From CAWVWF01 sp963933885 (GTDB taxonomy: Bacteria; Bacteroidota; Bacteroidia; Flavobacteriales_C; GCA-002722245): a DNA stretch of 5,716 nucleotides. Positions 1-5,716 of the stretch are shown here, in pieces (the first letter of the stretch is position 1; each line of letters starts with the position of its first letter). The stretch lies in assembly GCA_963933885.1 (NCBI GenBank), contig CAWVWF010000199.1:1-5716 (forward strand), in the 5' to 3' direction. A model generated the notes under the pieces. That model had not been told where the DNA came from. It saw only the letters and a list, made by a program, of their open reading frames with translations, and made no database searches. The translations under genes and the position numbers were made by a program.

Positions 1-279
1 TTCATCGAAATTTGCACCACTATTTTTGATTGCCTCATCTGCAGCTAAAATTGCATATTGTGTGAATGCATCATATTTTCTACCTTCTTTTCTATCAAAA
101 AAATCAGCTGGATTATAATCTTTTACTTCGCATGCAAATTTAGTTTTGAATTTTGAAGCATCAAATTTAGTAATTGGTCCAGCACCAGACTTTCCAGCCT
201 TAATGTTTTCCCAAAAATCTTGATAATTATTTCCAAGTGGCGTGATAGCCCCCATTCCAGTTACAACAACTCTTCTCAT
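1..279 (-). CDS. fabF: Beta-ketoacyl-ACP synthase II, N-terminal part (3' end beyond window)
   Basis: This is the first 93 codons of a condensing enzyme that extends acyl-ACP chains with malonyl-ACP in cytoplasmic type II fatty acid synthesis. The ATG at 279-277 opens MRRVVVTGMGAITPLGNN, the thiolase-fold N-terminal strand and glycine-rich turn typical of KAS I/II. It is followed by ITKFDASKFKTKFACEV (about residues 36-52), DRKEGRKYDAFTQYA (62-76) and AADEAIKNSG (79-88), all usual FabF blocks. The catalytic Cys and two His lie further on and cannot be checked, since a full FabF is about 410-420 residues. A purine-rich AAGAAGAAAAAG sits just before the start. The gene follows the yebC stop by 25 bases with no terminator between, so co-transcription is likely. 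No acpP, a frequent fabF neighbour, lies directly upstream. A specialised KAS paralogue is possible, but the N-terminus best fits the housekeeping enzyme. Confidence 0.93.
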   Translation of the reverse strand, partial: MRRVVVTGMGAITPLGNNYQDFWENIKAGKSGAGPITKFDASKFKTKFACEVKDYNPADFFDRKEGRKYDAFTQYAILAADEAIKNSGANFDE

Positions 280-304
280 CTTTTTCTTCTTAAATTAGAA
301 TGGA

Positions 305-1012
305 TTATCCCATATTATGATATACGTTCTGTACATCATCATCATCATCAAATTTGGCTAAAAGCTTTTCAACTTCTTCAATTTGTTCGTCATTTAGCTC
401 TTTTGTATCATGAGGTATTCTTTCAAAACCGGAAGAAACGATTTCAATTTTCAATTCTTCTAATTGAGCTTGGATTGCACCGAAATTCTGGAATTCTCCG
501 TAGATTACAATCTTATCTTCGTCTTCAAATAACTCTTCAATACCAAAGTCAATCAGTTCTAATTCAAGCTCTTCGATATCTCTTCCTTCTTTGAGTATAT
601 TGAAATTACATTGATGTGTAAACATGAATTCTAAAGAACCTGAAGTTCCAAGACTACCACCATTTCTAGTGAAGTAACTTCTAACGTTAGCAACAGTTCT
701 TTGATTATTATTGGTTGCCGTTTCAACAAAAATTGCGATTCCGTGTGGACCGTATCCTTCAAAATTTACGGGTTTGTAATCTGCAGTATCCTTGTCTGAT
801 GCTTTTTTTATAGCTCTTTCAACATTTTCCTTAGGCATATTCGCAGCCTTCGCATTTTGTATAACAGCTCTTAATCGTGAATTTGATTCAGGATCTGGAC
901 CTCCGTCCTTAACAGCCATTAAAAGATCTTTACCTATTCTAGTAAAGGCCTTAGCCATTGCACCCCATCTTTTAAATTTTCTTGCTTTTCTAAATTCAAA
1001 TGCTCTTCCCAT
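305..1012 (-). CDS. yebC: YebC/TACO1-family translation factor (YebC/PmpR family)
   Basis: This is a complete 235-residue member of the YebC/TACO1 family, close to the usual length of about 240. Family members have been described as ribosome-associated factors that relieve stalling at proline-rich stretches (bacterial YebC, mitochondrial TACO1) and, earlier, as DNA-binding regulators. Visible blocks are the basic N-terminus GRAFEFRKARKFKRW (2-16), which replaces the AGHSKWANIKHRK of proteobacterial YebC; NAKAANMPKENVERAI (53-68); FEGYGPHGIAIFVETATNN (84-102); GGSLGTSGSLEFMF (118-131); and DDVQNVYHN near the C-terminus. The middle (144-166) is strongly acidic. The start at 1012 is chosen because the N-terminal block belongs to the family; the internal Met19 would remove it. 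The gene lies 25 bases upstream of fabF and probably shares its transcript. A terminator upstream implies that it has its own promoter. The exact cellular role in this organism is inferred from the family. Confidence 0.96.
   Translation of the reverse strand: MGRAFEFRKARKFKRWGAMAKAFTRIGKDLLMAVKDGGPDPESNSRLRAVIQNAKAANMPKENVERAIKKASDKDTADYKPVNFEGYGPHGIAIFVETATNNNQRTVANVRSYFTRNGGSLGTSGSLEFMFTHQCNFNILKEGRDIEELELELIDFGIEELFEDEDKIVIYGEFQNFGAIQAQLEELKIEIVSSGFERIPHDTKELNDEQIEEVEKLLAKFDDDDDVQNVYHNMG
335..349 (-). repeat. (GAT)5 trinucleotide tract in yebC
   Basis: Five perfect GAT codons in a row (read as ATC repeats on the plus strand) encode Asp222-Asp226, just before VQNVYHNMG at the YebC C-terminus. 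Any slippage would add or remove whole Asp residues without shifting the frame. The family normally has an acidic stretch ending in DDVQNVY here, so the amino acids are partly conserved. The uniform use of one codon is what makes it a microsatellite-like run. Confidence 0.8.
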
Positions 1013-1032
1013 TGTGAAATATCTTATAAACT

Positions 1033-1040
1033 CAAAAATA
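1033..1040 (-). promoter_or_regulatory. yebC: Candidate -7 box of a Bacteroidota-type promoter for yebC
   Basis: Read on the minus strand, this is TATTTTTG, which fits the TAnnTTTG -7 element of Bacteroidota housekeeping promoters. It lies 20 bases before the yebC ATG, so a leader of roughly 14 bases would follow. A good TTTG/TTG -33 element is not present at the expected distance of about 19-21 bases. The sequence is AT-rich, so a chance match is possible. Some promoter is expected between the terminator at 1083-1119 and the start at 1012, and this is the best candidate I see. Confidence 0.3.
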
Positions 1041-1082
1041 CCAAATTGAAGTTGAAATGAAGTTTATATTTGAAATAAATTG

Positions 1083-1119
1083 AAAAACGACTTTAAAGAA
1101 GCTCTTTAAAGTCGTTTTT
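1083..1119 (-). terminator. Rho-independent terminator after the surface-protein gene
   Basis: A perfect inverted repeat has arms AAAAACGACTTTAAAG (1083-1098) and its exact complement (1104-1119). An additional A-T pair at 1099/1103 leaves a three-base loop, giving a 17-bp stem. On the minus strand it starts 18 bases after the TAA of the giant gene and its 3' side ends in TTTTT. The A5/T5 flanks make it symmetrical, so it could also stop plus-strand transcription. It separates the giant gene from yebC. Confidence 0.88.
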
Positions 1120-1137
1120 ACAATAAATTATTAGTGT

Positions 1138-1440
1138 TTAGCGAATAAGAGATACGATTCCAGTTGTCTCTTCAACTTTGTTCTTAAATTTATCTTTTGA
1201 AACGATCTTCCATACATAGGTATCGATTTGACAAGGAGATCCATTTGATTTATATGTTCCATCCCAACCCTCATATGGGTTTTTAGATTCCCAGATTCTA
1301 TTTCCCCATCTATCATATATTAGGAATAAATACTGGTCCTTTATATGATTTTTACCATAAGGATAAAACAGCTCATTAAGGTTATCTCCATTTGGTGTAA
1401 AGGCATTTGGAATGTATAAAGAATAGTAATCCCAAATTAT
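1138..1440 (-). other. CHU_C / gliding-motility-associated C-terminal domain (T9SS type B sorting signal)
   Basis: The last 100 residues of the giant protein contain the hallmarks of this domain: IPNAFTPNGDNLNELF (1412-1427 in the numbering from 5646), LIYDRWGNRIWES (1442-1454), GWDGTYKSNGSPCQIDTYVW (1460-1479) and the terminal TGIVSLIR. In the family this domain directs secretion by the type IX system and is usually not followed by other domains, as here. Type B sorting domains often depend on a PorP/SprF-family partner. None is encoded in this window. Confidence 0.95.
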
Positions 1441-4400
1441 AGCAGATTTTAAAATTGTATCAGAACACCATCCATTTGAAGCTATGAGTTGAATATCAAC
1501 AGTATCTTGTTCTTCAATTGCATAACTAACGATTAGATTATTATCCGTGTTAAGCAAATCCCTACCTGGTGAAAATCCCCATGTGTAGTCTGTTGCATTT
1601 TCGCTTGTATTTGTTGTGTAAACTTTAGGATCTTTAATACTGTATGGTTGATTGTCGAATGAGAAATCTGCATTGGGCGGAATGTAAGTACAAATTTGGT
1701 ATGGTAGAGTAGTGGTGTTTACACAACCATAATCGAAAGTAGATTCAATTGAAACATCAAAACAAGATCCGCTTAAGAAACTGTAACGAAGACTATCTAA
1801 ACTTGATGTTTCAAAAATTTGATCACTTCCATCATGAATAAACCAATTAGTAGAAATTGCATTTGAATCAGATATATCAGTAAAGAAAACAGAGAGCGGA
1901 AAACAACCTTCCATAGTATCGGCTTCAATCTCTAAAATAGGATTTTCTTTTACCTCAATTGAAATAGTGTCACTTACTGGACAAAAGTCGTTTATTGAAT
2001 TAATAACCTCATGAATTCCACTTCCTAATCCTATTGGACTAAAATTATTATTGCTTAAAATTCCATCAATTTTCCAATCTCCGTAATCAACAGCTATTAA
2101 AGGAAAATCACTTCCTGTTTCACAAATTGGATTTACTTGAGTTATTGTTGGATCTAAAATAGGATGTACAGTAAGCGTTACCATACTTGTGTCACCGCAC
2201 ATTCCAGCAATCCCATAATAAATTTCAACTGTACCAACGTTGTTTGAAGTGGCTGTGAATTTACCGATGCTTGTTACTTGTGCTGTTGGAATACTCCACC
2301 AAGCTCCTGTATTTGTTGTGTCTTTTGTAGCAATATTAATACTTGAATCTCCAATACAAAAATCTTTTGGATTTGGCTGAGTTAATGATGCGTCTTGATT
2401 GGGTAAAATAATAACTTCAATACTATCAATAGCGCTACATGCGATGCTCATACCAATTGCGGAATAGTATACTTTGTGACTTCCTGAAGTTACTAATGAT
2501 GGAGAAAAACTATTACCGGAACCCCCCGATCCACTCCAGTTACCAAGCTGATAAGATGAAGTATTAAGTTTTAAATCAAAATCACTAGAATTTGCACAAA
2601 CAGTTGTGTCAGATGTTCTTATCGAAGCTTTCAGTTCATTAATTATTTCAACTTCGATACTATCTTTTACAATACATGAACCTGCCGTTGTGTAAAAAAT
2701 CCAATGTTTACCTGAGCCTGATAACAAAGGGTCAATTTCTCCATTTAATGCTATTATAGAAGCTGTTGGTGAACTCCAGCTTCCGCCAGTTGTAGTAGTG
2801 CTCTCAAATGTTAGAGTATCCTTTGAACCTAATCTACACCATGGACCTTGGTTTGGTGTAATCACAGCAGTATCAGGTGGAAGAACAGTAATTGCTACAC
2901 TATCAGAATCACTACAAGCAGCAGTTAATCCACTAACTTCATATTTCACATAATAAGTTCCAGGAGTTACACTAGTTGGATCAAAAGAAGAGCCAACGGA
3001 ACCTTGCCCGGTCCATATTCCTCCTGAAGTTGTAATGCTTGAAAGTCTAATTGGAAAAGTTTCCGAATTAAAACAAACACTAGTGTCTGGCGTGATTATG
3101 TTAGCAACGAAGTTACCCGTTATTTCTATTTCTAATGAATCAATGTCAGGGCATAATCCAACAGGAGTATTATAGTATATCATGAATTTCCCAATTCCCA
3201 TATCAATTGGGTCAACTTCTCCTGTTAGTTCATTAATGGCATTAATTGGTCCATTACTGGACCATTTCCCCCCTGTAGTTTGATTGGCTTCTGCTTGGAT
3301 TGTAAACTTTCCATCAACAGTACAATAAGGTCCTTGGTTCGGTGTAATAGCTGCAGTATCCGGAGCTATTACAGTAACTACAACGCTATCAGAATCACTA
3401 CAGGCAGCTGTTAAACCATCTACAGTATACTTAATAGTATATGCTCCGGGGTTTACGCTTGAAGGATCAAATGAAGTTCCTGTCAATCCTTGGCCAATCC
3501 AAGTTCCCCCCGATGTTGTGGTATCTGAAAGTTTGATATTAAAGCTTCCACCATCAGTGCATAAACTAGTATCTGGTGTTGTAATATCCGAAATAAGACC
3601 CTTGATTATTTCAATTTCCAACGAATCAATAGCAGGACAGAGGATAGAAGGTGTGTTATAGTAAATCATAAATAAACCAATTCCCATGTTGTTAGGGGTT
3701 ACTTCTCCTGTTGTTGCATTTATTCCGTTTAATGGACCGTTACTTGACCAAGTTCCTCCTATAGTTTGATTAGTTTCCGAAGCTATAGTAAAGTTTCCAT
3801 TGTTAATACAAAACGGTCCTTGATTAGGTTTAATCGATGCAGTATCGATATTACTAACAGTAATCGTTAAACTATCAGCATCACTACAATCTGAATTAAG
3901 ACCAGATACTGAAAATTTAATTTTATAAACACCAACAGAATCAGGAGTAAACAAACTATCACTTGAGTAACCTGACCAAACTCCTTCAGTATTTGAATTA
4001 GAAGATTTATTAATTATAAATGCATTTGAATTTATACATACAGTTGTATCAGAGGAACTGAATTCAGCAATTAACTTTGGAGTGATTTCAATTTCTATAG
4101 AATCAACAGCAGGACAATTTACACTTGGAGTATTATAGAATACCCAGTGCTTTCCAACTGTAGCATCAACAAGATTAAATTCACCAGTTGTGGCATTTAT
4201 GGAGGAAACACTTGAAGAACTCCAAGTTCCAGCAATTGTAGAATTATTATCTAGTGCAATCGTTTGTGGTCCATCATTAATACAAAATGGTCCTTGATTT
4301 AATTTTATTATGGATGAATCTACTTTGTATACTTCAAGAGAACGTTCATTTTCTACAATACAACCGGGGAATGTTCCAGTAATTGTATAAAGGAATGTGT

Positions 4401-5716
4401 AATTACCTTCGTCAACTCCATCAGCATCGAAAATTGAATCATTAATGATTGTACCGACGTTTCCAGTTCCTGGGTCAGTTTTAATACTCCAAGTACCTTG
4501 AGAAGTCGTGTCTGTTAATAAATCATTTAAATTGTACGTTTGATTTGCACAAAAATCAGGAGGGAATAACAACGTTGTATCAGGACATGGACAATCAGAA
4601 ACAACACACACAGAATCTCTTCTTGCACACTTCTGATTAGAATGCATGTTAATATTATAAAATGGCCCACCAGCGTTAATATTTACTAGTCCTATTTGAT
4701 TAATCGGAGTTCCGATTCCTAATCTTACAGTAGCACCATTGATTATTAATTCATAACCTGTTCCTCTTGGTACGTTAAGTTGTAAGCCTGTTATAACTGA
4801 AGAACCATCACAATCTACAGTAACGTTAATTGGTCCCGCAACAACAAAACCTGCTTGTTCCACCGTAATTGTAGAATTGAAATTTGTACAACCGTTCCAG
4901 TACTGATCACCTGTAAGTGTAAAACCTTCGATTGTTAAATCAGTTATAGCATCAAACGTTGTTTTATTATCAGTATCTGTTCCCCATCCTTGTTCAGCAT
5001 TTGCTCCAACAACGTAGGTAGTTGGATCAACAAATGGTTCGAAAAACACACATTTTCTATCTTCAGTCAATGTGAAATCATACGTACAGCCCGTATGCAT
5101 AGGGATAGTACTCGTGTCGGTAGCGTACCATTCTGTTAAATTACATGGATTATCAGTAGATGTAAGTGTAACATCATCACCTTTACAAACTTGACCAGGA
5201 TCATCAACATTAGCAACTGTTTCCACAATGTCTACTTTGATTGTATCTTCAAGTATATTTCCACAAGAATCTTCAACAAAGACTGTGGCGAAATAAGTTC
5301 CTAATCCAGAGTATTGATGACTAGGGTCCGCAATAGAAGACGAATTATTGGCTCCTGAAATTGGATCTCCAAAATCCCATAAAGGTGTAGTTCCAGCTTT
5401 TAATGTACCTGTAAATGAATATCCGAATTGAACTGGTGAATTCGCACAAGTTAAAACCGAAGGATCTCCAGTACTAAAAGTAGGAGCACAAGGGACAACC
5501 GTATATGTAAAATCTCTAATCTTAGTACCAATAAGCACCCCATTTCTATATTCTTCAACCACAACACCAAGTACAAACAAACCTGTTGTTTGAGGTATCC
5601 CAGTAATCATTCCCGTATTTTGATCGATCGTTAAACCTGAGTTCATCGGGTTAGAGAAAGTATAAGGTGCAAGAAATGCTACTGTAGGAAATGGCGGGCC
5701 TCCTGAGTATGTTCCG
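1138..5716 (-). CDS. Giant multidomain Ig/PKD-repeat surface protein with T9SS type B (CHU_C) sorting domain, 5' end beyond window
   Basis: The frame is open from the TAA at 1138-1140 to the window edge, giving at least 1525 residues. The ATG at 5646 is internal: the frame continues upstream without a stop as GTYSGGPPFPTVAFLAPYTF, and that Met falls inside a domain. Numbering from this Met, the order is: tail of an Ig/cadherin-like domain (1-52, with VVVEEYRNGVLIGT); PKD domain (53-140, with WDFGDP and a later DPSHQYSGLGTYFATV); Ig-like domain split by a jelly-roll-like insert (about 150-353); eleven tandem Ig-like domains of two alternating types (355-1232); two degenerate PKD-like domains (1235-1321, 1323-1402); CHU_C sorting domain (1403-1502). 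The protein is predicted to cross the outer membrane through T9SS and act on the surface or outside the cell, probably as an adhesin or structural filament. The role is inferred from architecture; no catalytic domain is seen. The signal peptide should lie upstream of the window. A terminator follows 18 bases after the stop, so no downstream gene appears to be co-transcribed. It is a relative in design of SprB-like proteins, not identifiable as SprB. Confidence 0.93.
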   Translation of the reverse strand, partial: GTYSGGPPFPTVAFLAPYTFSNPMNSGLTIDQNTGMITGIPQTTGLFVLGVVVEEYRNGVLIGTKIRDFTYTVVPCAPTFSTGDPSVLTCANSPVQFGYSFTGTLKAGTTPLWDFGDPISGANNSSSIADPSHQYSGLGTYFATVFVEDSCGNILEDTIKVDIVETVANVDDPGQVCKGDDVTLTSTDNPCNLTEWYATDTSTIPMHTGCTYDFTLTEDRKCVFFEPFVDPTTYVVGANAEQGWGTDTDNKTTFDAITDLTIEGFTLTGDQYWNGCTNFNSTITVEQAGFVVAGPINVTVDCDGSSVITGLQLNVPRGTGYELIINGATVRLGIGTPINQIGLVNINAGGPFYNINMHSNQKCARRDSVCVVSDCPCPDTTLLFPPDFCANQTYNLNDLLTDTTSQGTWSIKTDPGTGNVGTIINDSIFDADGVDEGNYTFLYTITGTFPGCIVENERSLEVYKVDSSIIKLNQGPFCINDGPQTIALDNNSTIAGTWSSSSVSSINATTGEFNLVDATVGKHWVFYNTPSVNCPAVDSIEIEITPKLIAEFSSSDTTVCINSNAFIINKSSNSNTEGVWSGYSSDSLFTPDSVGVYKIKFSVSGLNSDCSDADSLTITVSNIDTASIKPNQGPFCINNGNFTIASETNQTIGGTWSSNGPLNGINATTGEVTPNNMGIGLFMIYYNTPSILCPAIDSLEIEIIKGLISDITTPDTSLCTDGGSFNIKLSDTTTSGGTWIGQGLTGTSFDPSSVNPGAYTIKYTVDGLTAACSDSDSVVVTVIAPDTAAITPNQGPYCTVDGKFTIQAEANQTTGGKWSSNGPINAINELTGEVDPIDMGIGKFMIYYNTPVGLCPDIDSLEIEITGNFVANIITPDTSVCFNSETFPIRLSSITTSGGIWTGQGSVGSSFDPTSVTPGTYYVKYEVSGLTAACSDSDSVAITVLPPDTAVITPNQGPWCRLGSKDTLTFESTTTTGGSWSSPTASIIALNGEIDPLLSGSGKHWIFYTTAGSCIVKDSIEVEIINELKASIRTSDTTVCANSSDFDLKLNTSSYQLGNWSGSGGSGNSFSPSLVTSGSHKVYYSAIGMSIACSAIDSIEVIILPNQDASLTQPNPKDFCIGDSSINIATKDTTNTGAWWSIPTAQVTSIGKFTATSNNVGTVEIYYGIAGMCGDTSMVTLTVHPILDPTITQVNPICETGSDFPLIAVDYGDWKIDGILSNNNFSPIGLGSGIHEVINSINDFCPVSDTISIEVKENPILEIEADTMEGCFPLSVFFTDISDSNAISTNWFIHDGSDQIFETSSLDSLRYSFLSGSCFDVSIESTFDYGCVNTTTLPYQICTYIPPNADFSFDNQPYSIKDPKVYTTNTSENATDYTWGFSPGRDLLNTDNNLIVSYAIEEQDTVDIQLIASNGWCSDTILKSAIIWDYYSLYIPNAFTPNGDNLNELFYPYGKNHIKDQYLFLIYDRWGNRIWESKNPYEGWDGTYKSNGSPCQIDTYVWKIVSKDKFKNKVEETTGIVSLIR
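1951..4584 (-). repeat. Tandem array of eleven Ig-like domains, alternating types A and B (period about 160 residues)
   Basis: Type A begins with DTAxIxPNQGPxC and ends with CPxxDSxEIEI. Type B begins with TPDTSxC and ends with CSDSDSxxxTV. Approximate order on the minus strand: B0 4584-4324; A1+B1 4323-3853; A2+B2 3852-3367; A3+B3 3366-2881; A4+B4 2880-2401; A5+B5 2400-1951. Pairs 2 and 3 are both 162 residues and align without gaps with about 104 identities by hand count. The outer pairs are more diverged, and B5 and B0 are only recognisable by pattern. Every domain has one cysteine near its start and one near its end (455/511, 537/587, 613/670, 696/749, 775/832, 858/911, 937/991, 1017/1070, 1097/1150, 1175/1222, and 366/429 in B0), consistent with one disulfide per domain. 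A and B share C..G.F.I...GGTW...Y...C..DS, so they appear to be ancient duplicates of each other. Confidence 0.88.
4588..5199 (-). other. Ig-like domain interrupted by a jelly-roll-like insert
   Basis: Residues about 150-353 start like an Ig-like repeat (DPGQVCKGDDVTLTS, then WYATDTS) and close with CARRDSVCVV, the usual last strand. Between them, at about 200-340 (roughly 5049-4627), lies an inserted module with FTLTGDQYWNGC, INVTVDCDG, LNVPRGTGYEL, and INQIGLVNINAGGPFYN. The combination of a xxVPxGTGYxL strand and a later IxGLVxI resembles a jelly-roll module that I recall splitting Ig-like repeats in other Bacteroidota T9SS proteins. The segment is cysteine-rich compared with the rest. Its ligand, if any, is not evident. 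Family assignment is from memory of the pattern, so it is moderate at best. Confidence 0.55.
5227..5490 (-). other. PKD domain
   Basis: Residues about 53-140 of the giant protein carry the core PKD signature: TTPLWDFGDP followed by DPSHQYSGLGTYFATVFVED and a final DTIKVDI strand. PKD domains are extracellular beta-sandwich spacers in surface proteins. This one is intact, unlike the two PKD-like domains near the C-terminus, where the W-x-F-G-D motif is lost (TNWFIHDG and YTWGFSPG). Confidence 0.8.

Noticed and set aside
220..594. Open frame on the plus strand, 124 codons
   Set aside because: It overlaps the fabF start and the yebC 3' half on the opposite strand, gives a low-complexity product with a His run from the GAT tract read backwards, and resembles no protein family.
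792..1049. Open frame on the plus strand, 85 codons
   Set aside because: It is an antisense shadow of the conserved yebC N-terminal half. The hydrophobic look comes from reading the complement of basic and acidic codons.
1131..1316. Open frame on the minus strand, 61 codons, in another frame
   Set aside because: It lies inside the strongly conserved CHU_C coding region and has no independent support.
2401..4323. Periodic repeats as a CRISPR or non-coding satellite array
   Set aside because: The period is about 480 bases, the frame is continuous, and the repeats are conserved at protein level as Ig-like domains.
4414..4437. DADGVDEG as a calcium-binding loop (RTX or thrombospondin type 3-like)
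   Set aside because: It occurs once, at the position where sibling repeats have FDPxxVxPGxY, so it is most simply a variant of that turn rather than a calcium motif.
5644..5646. ATG as the start of the giant protein
   Set aside because: The same frame continues upstream without a stop to the window edge, and the Met sits inside a recognisable domain with no signal peptide following it.

Overview
The window is AT-rich and all recognisable genes lie on the minus strand. It most likely comes from a member of the Bacteroidota, probably Flavobacteriales or a relative. Three things support this: a very large surface protein ending in a gliding-motility-associated C-terminal (CHU_C) type B sorting domain of the type IX secretion system (T9SS), the GRAFEFRKARK-type N-terminus of YebC, and a FabF N-terminus carrying the KTKFACEV block I associate with this phylum. 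Family and genus cannot be fixed from this sequence.

Layout in the direction of transcription (high to low coordinates): positions 5716-1138 hold the 3' part of a giant secreted multidomain protein whose 5' end lies beyond the window. Positions 1137-1013 are a short intergenic region with a strong hairpin terminator (1083-1119) and a weak candidate Bacteroidota-type -7 box (1033-1040). yebC occupies 1012-305, followed after 25 bases by the first 93 codons of fabF (279-1), which run off the window. yebC and fabF look like one transcription unit, insulated from the surface-protein gene by the terminator.

The giant protein is the accessory part of the window. In order it carries the tail of an Ig/cadherin-like domain, a PKD domain, an Ig-like domain interrupted by a jelly-roll-like module, a tandem array of eleven Ig-like domains alternating between two types (B0-A1-B1-A2-B2-A3-B3-A4-B4-A5-B5), two degenerate PKD-like domains, and the CHU_C sorting domain. 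Each array domain has exactly one cysteine pair, about 47-63 residues apart. The alternating A/B pairs with a period of about 160 residues, and the much higher similarity of the two central pairs, point to growth by internal duplication. The likely role is a cell-surface or secreted adhesin/filament exported by T9SS; no enzymatic domain is visible in the part present.

The housekeeping pair links a ribosome-associated translation factor (YebC) with a fatty-acid elongation enzyme (FabF). I see no RNA genes, CRISPR arrays, mobile elements or defence systems, and nothing on the plus strand that looks like a real gene.
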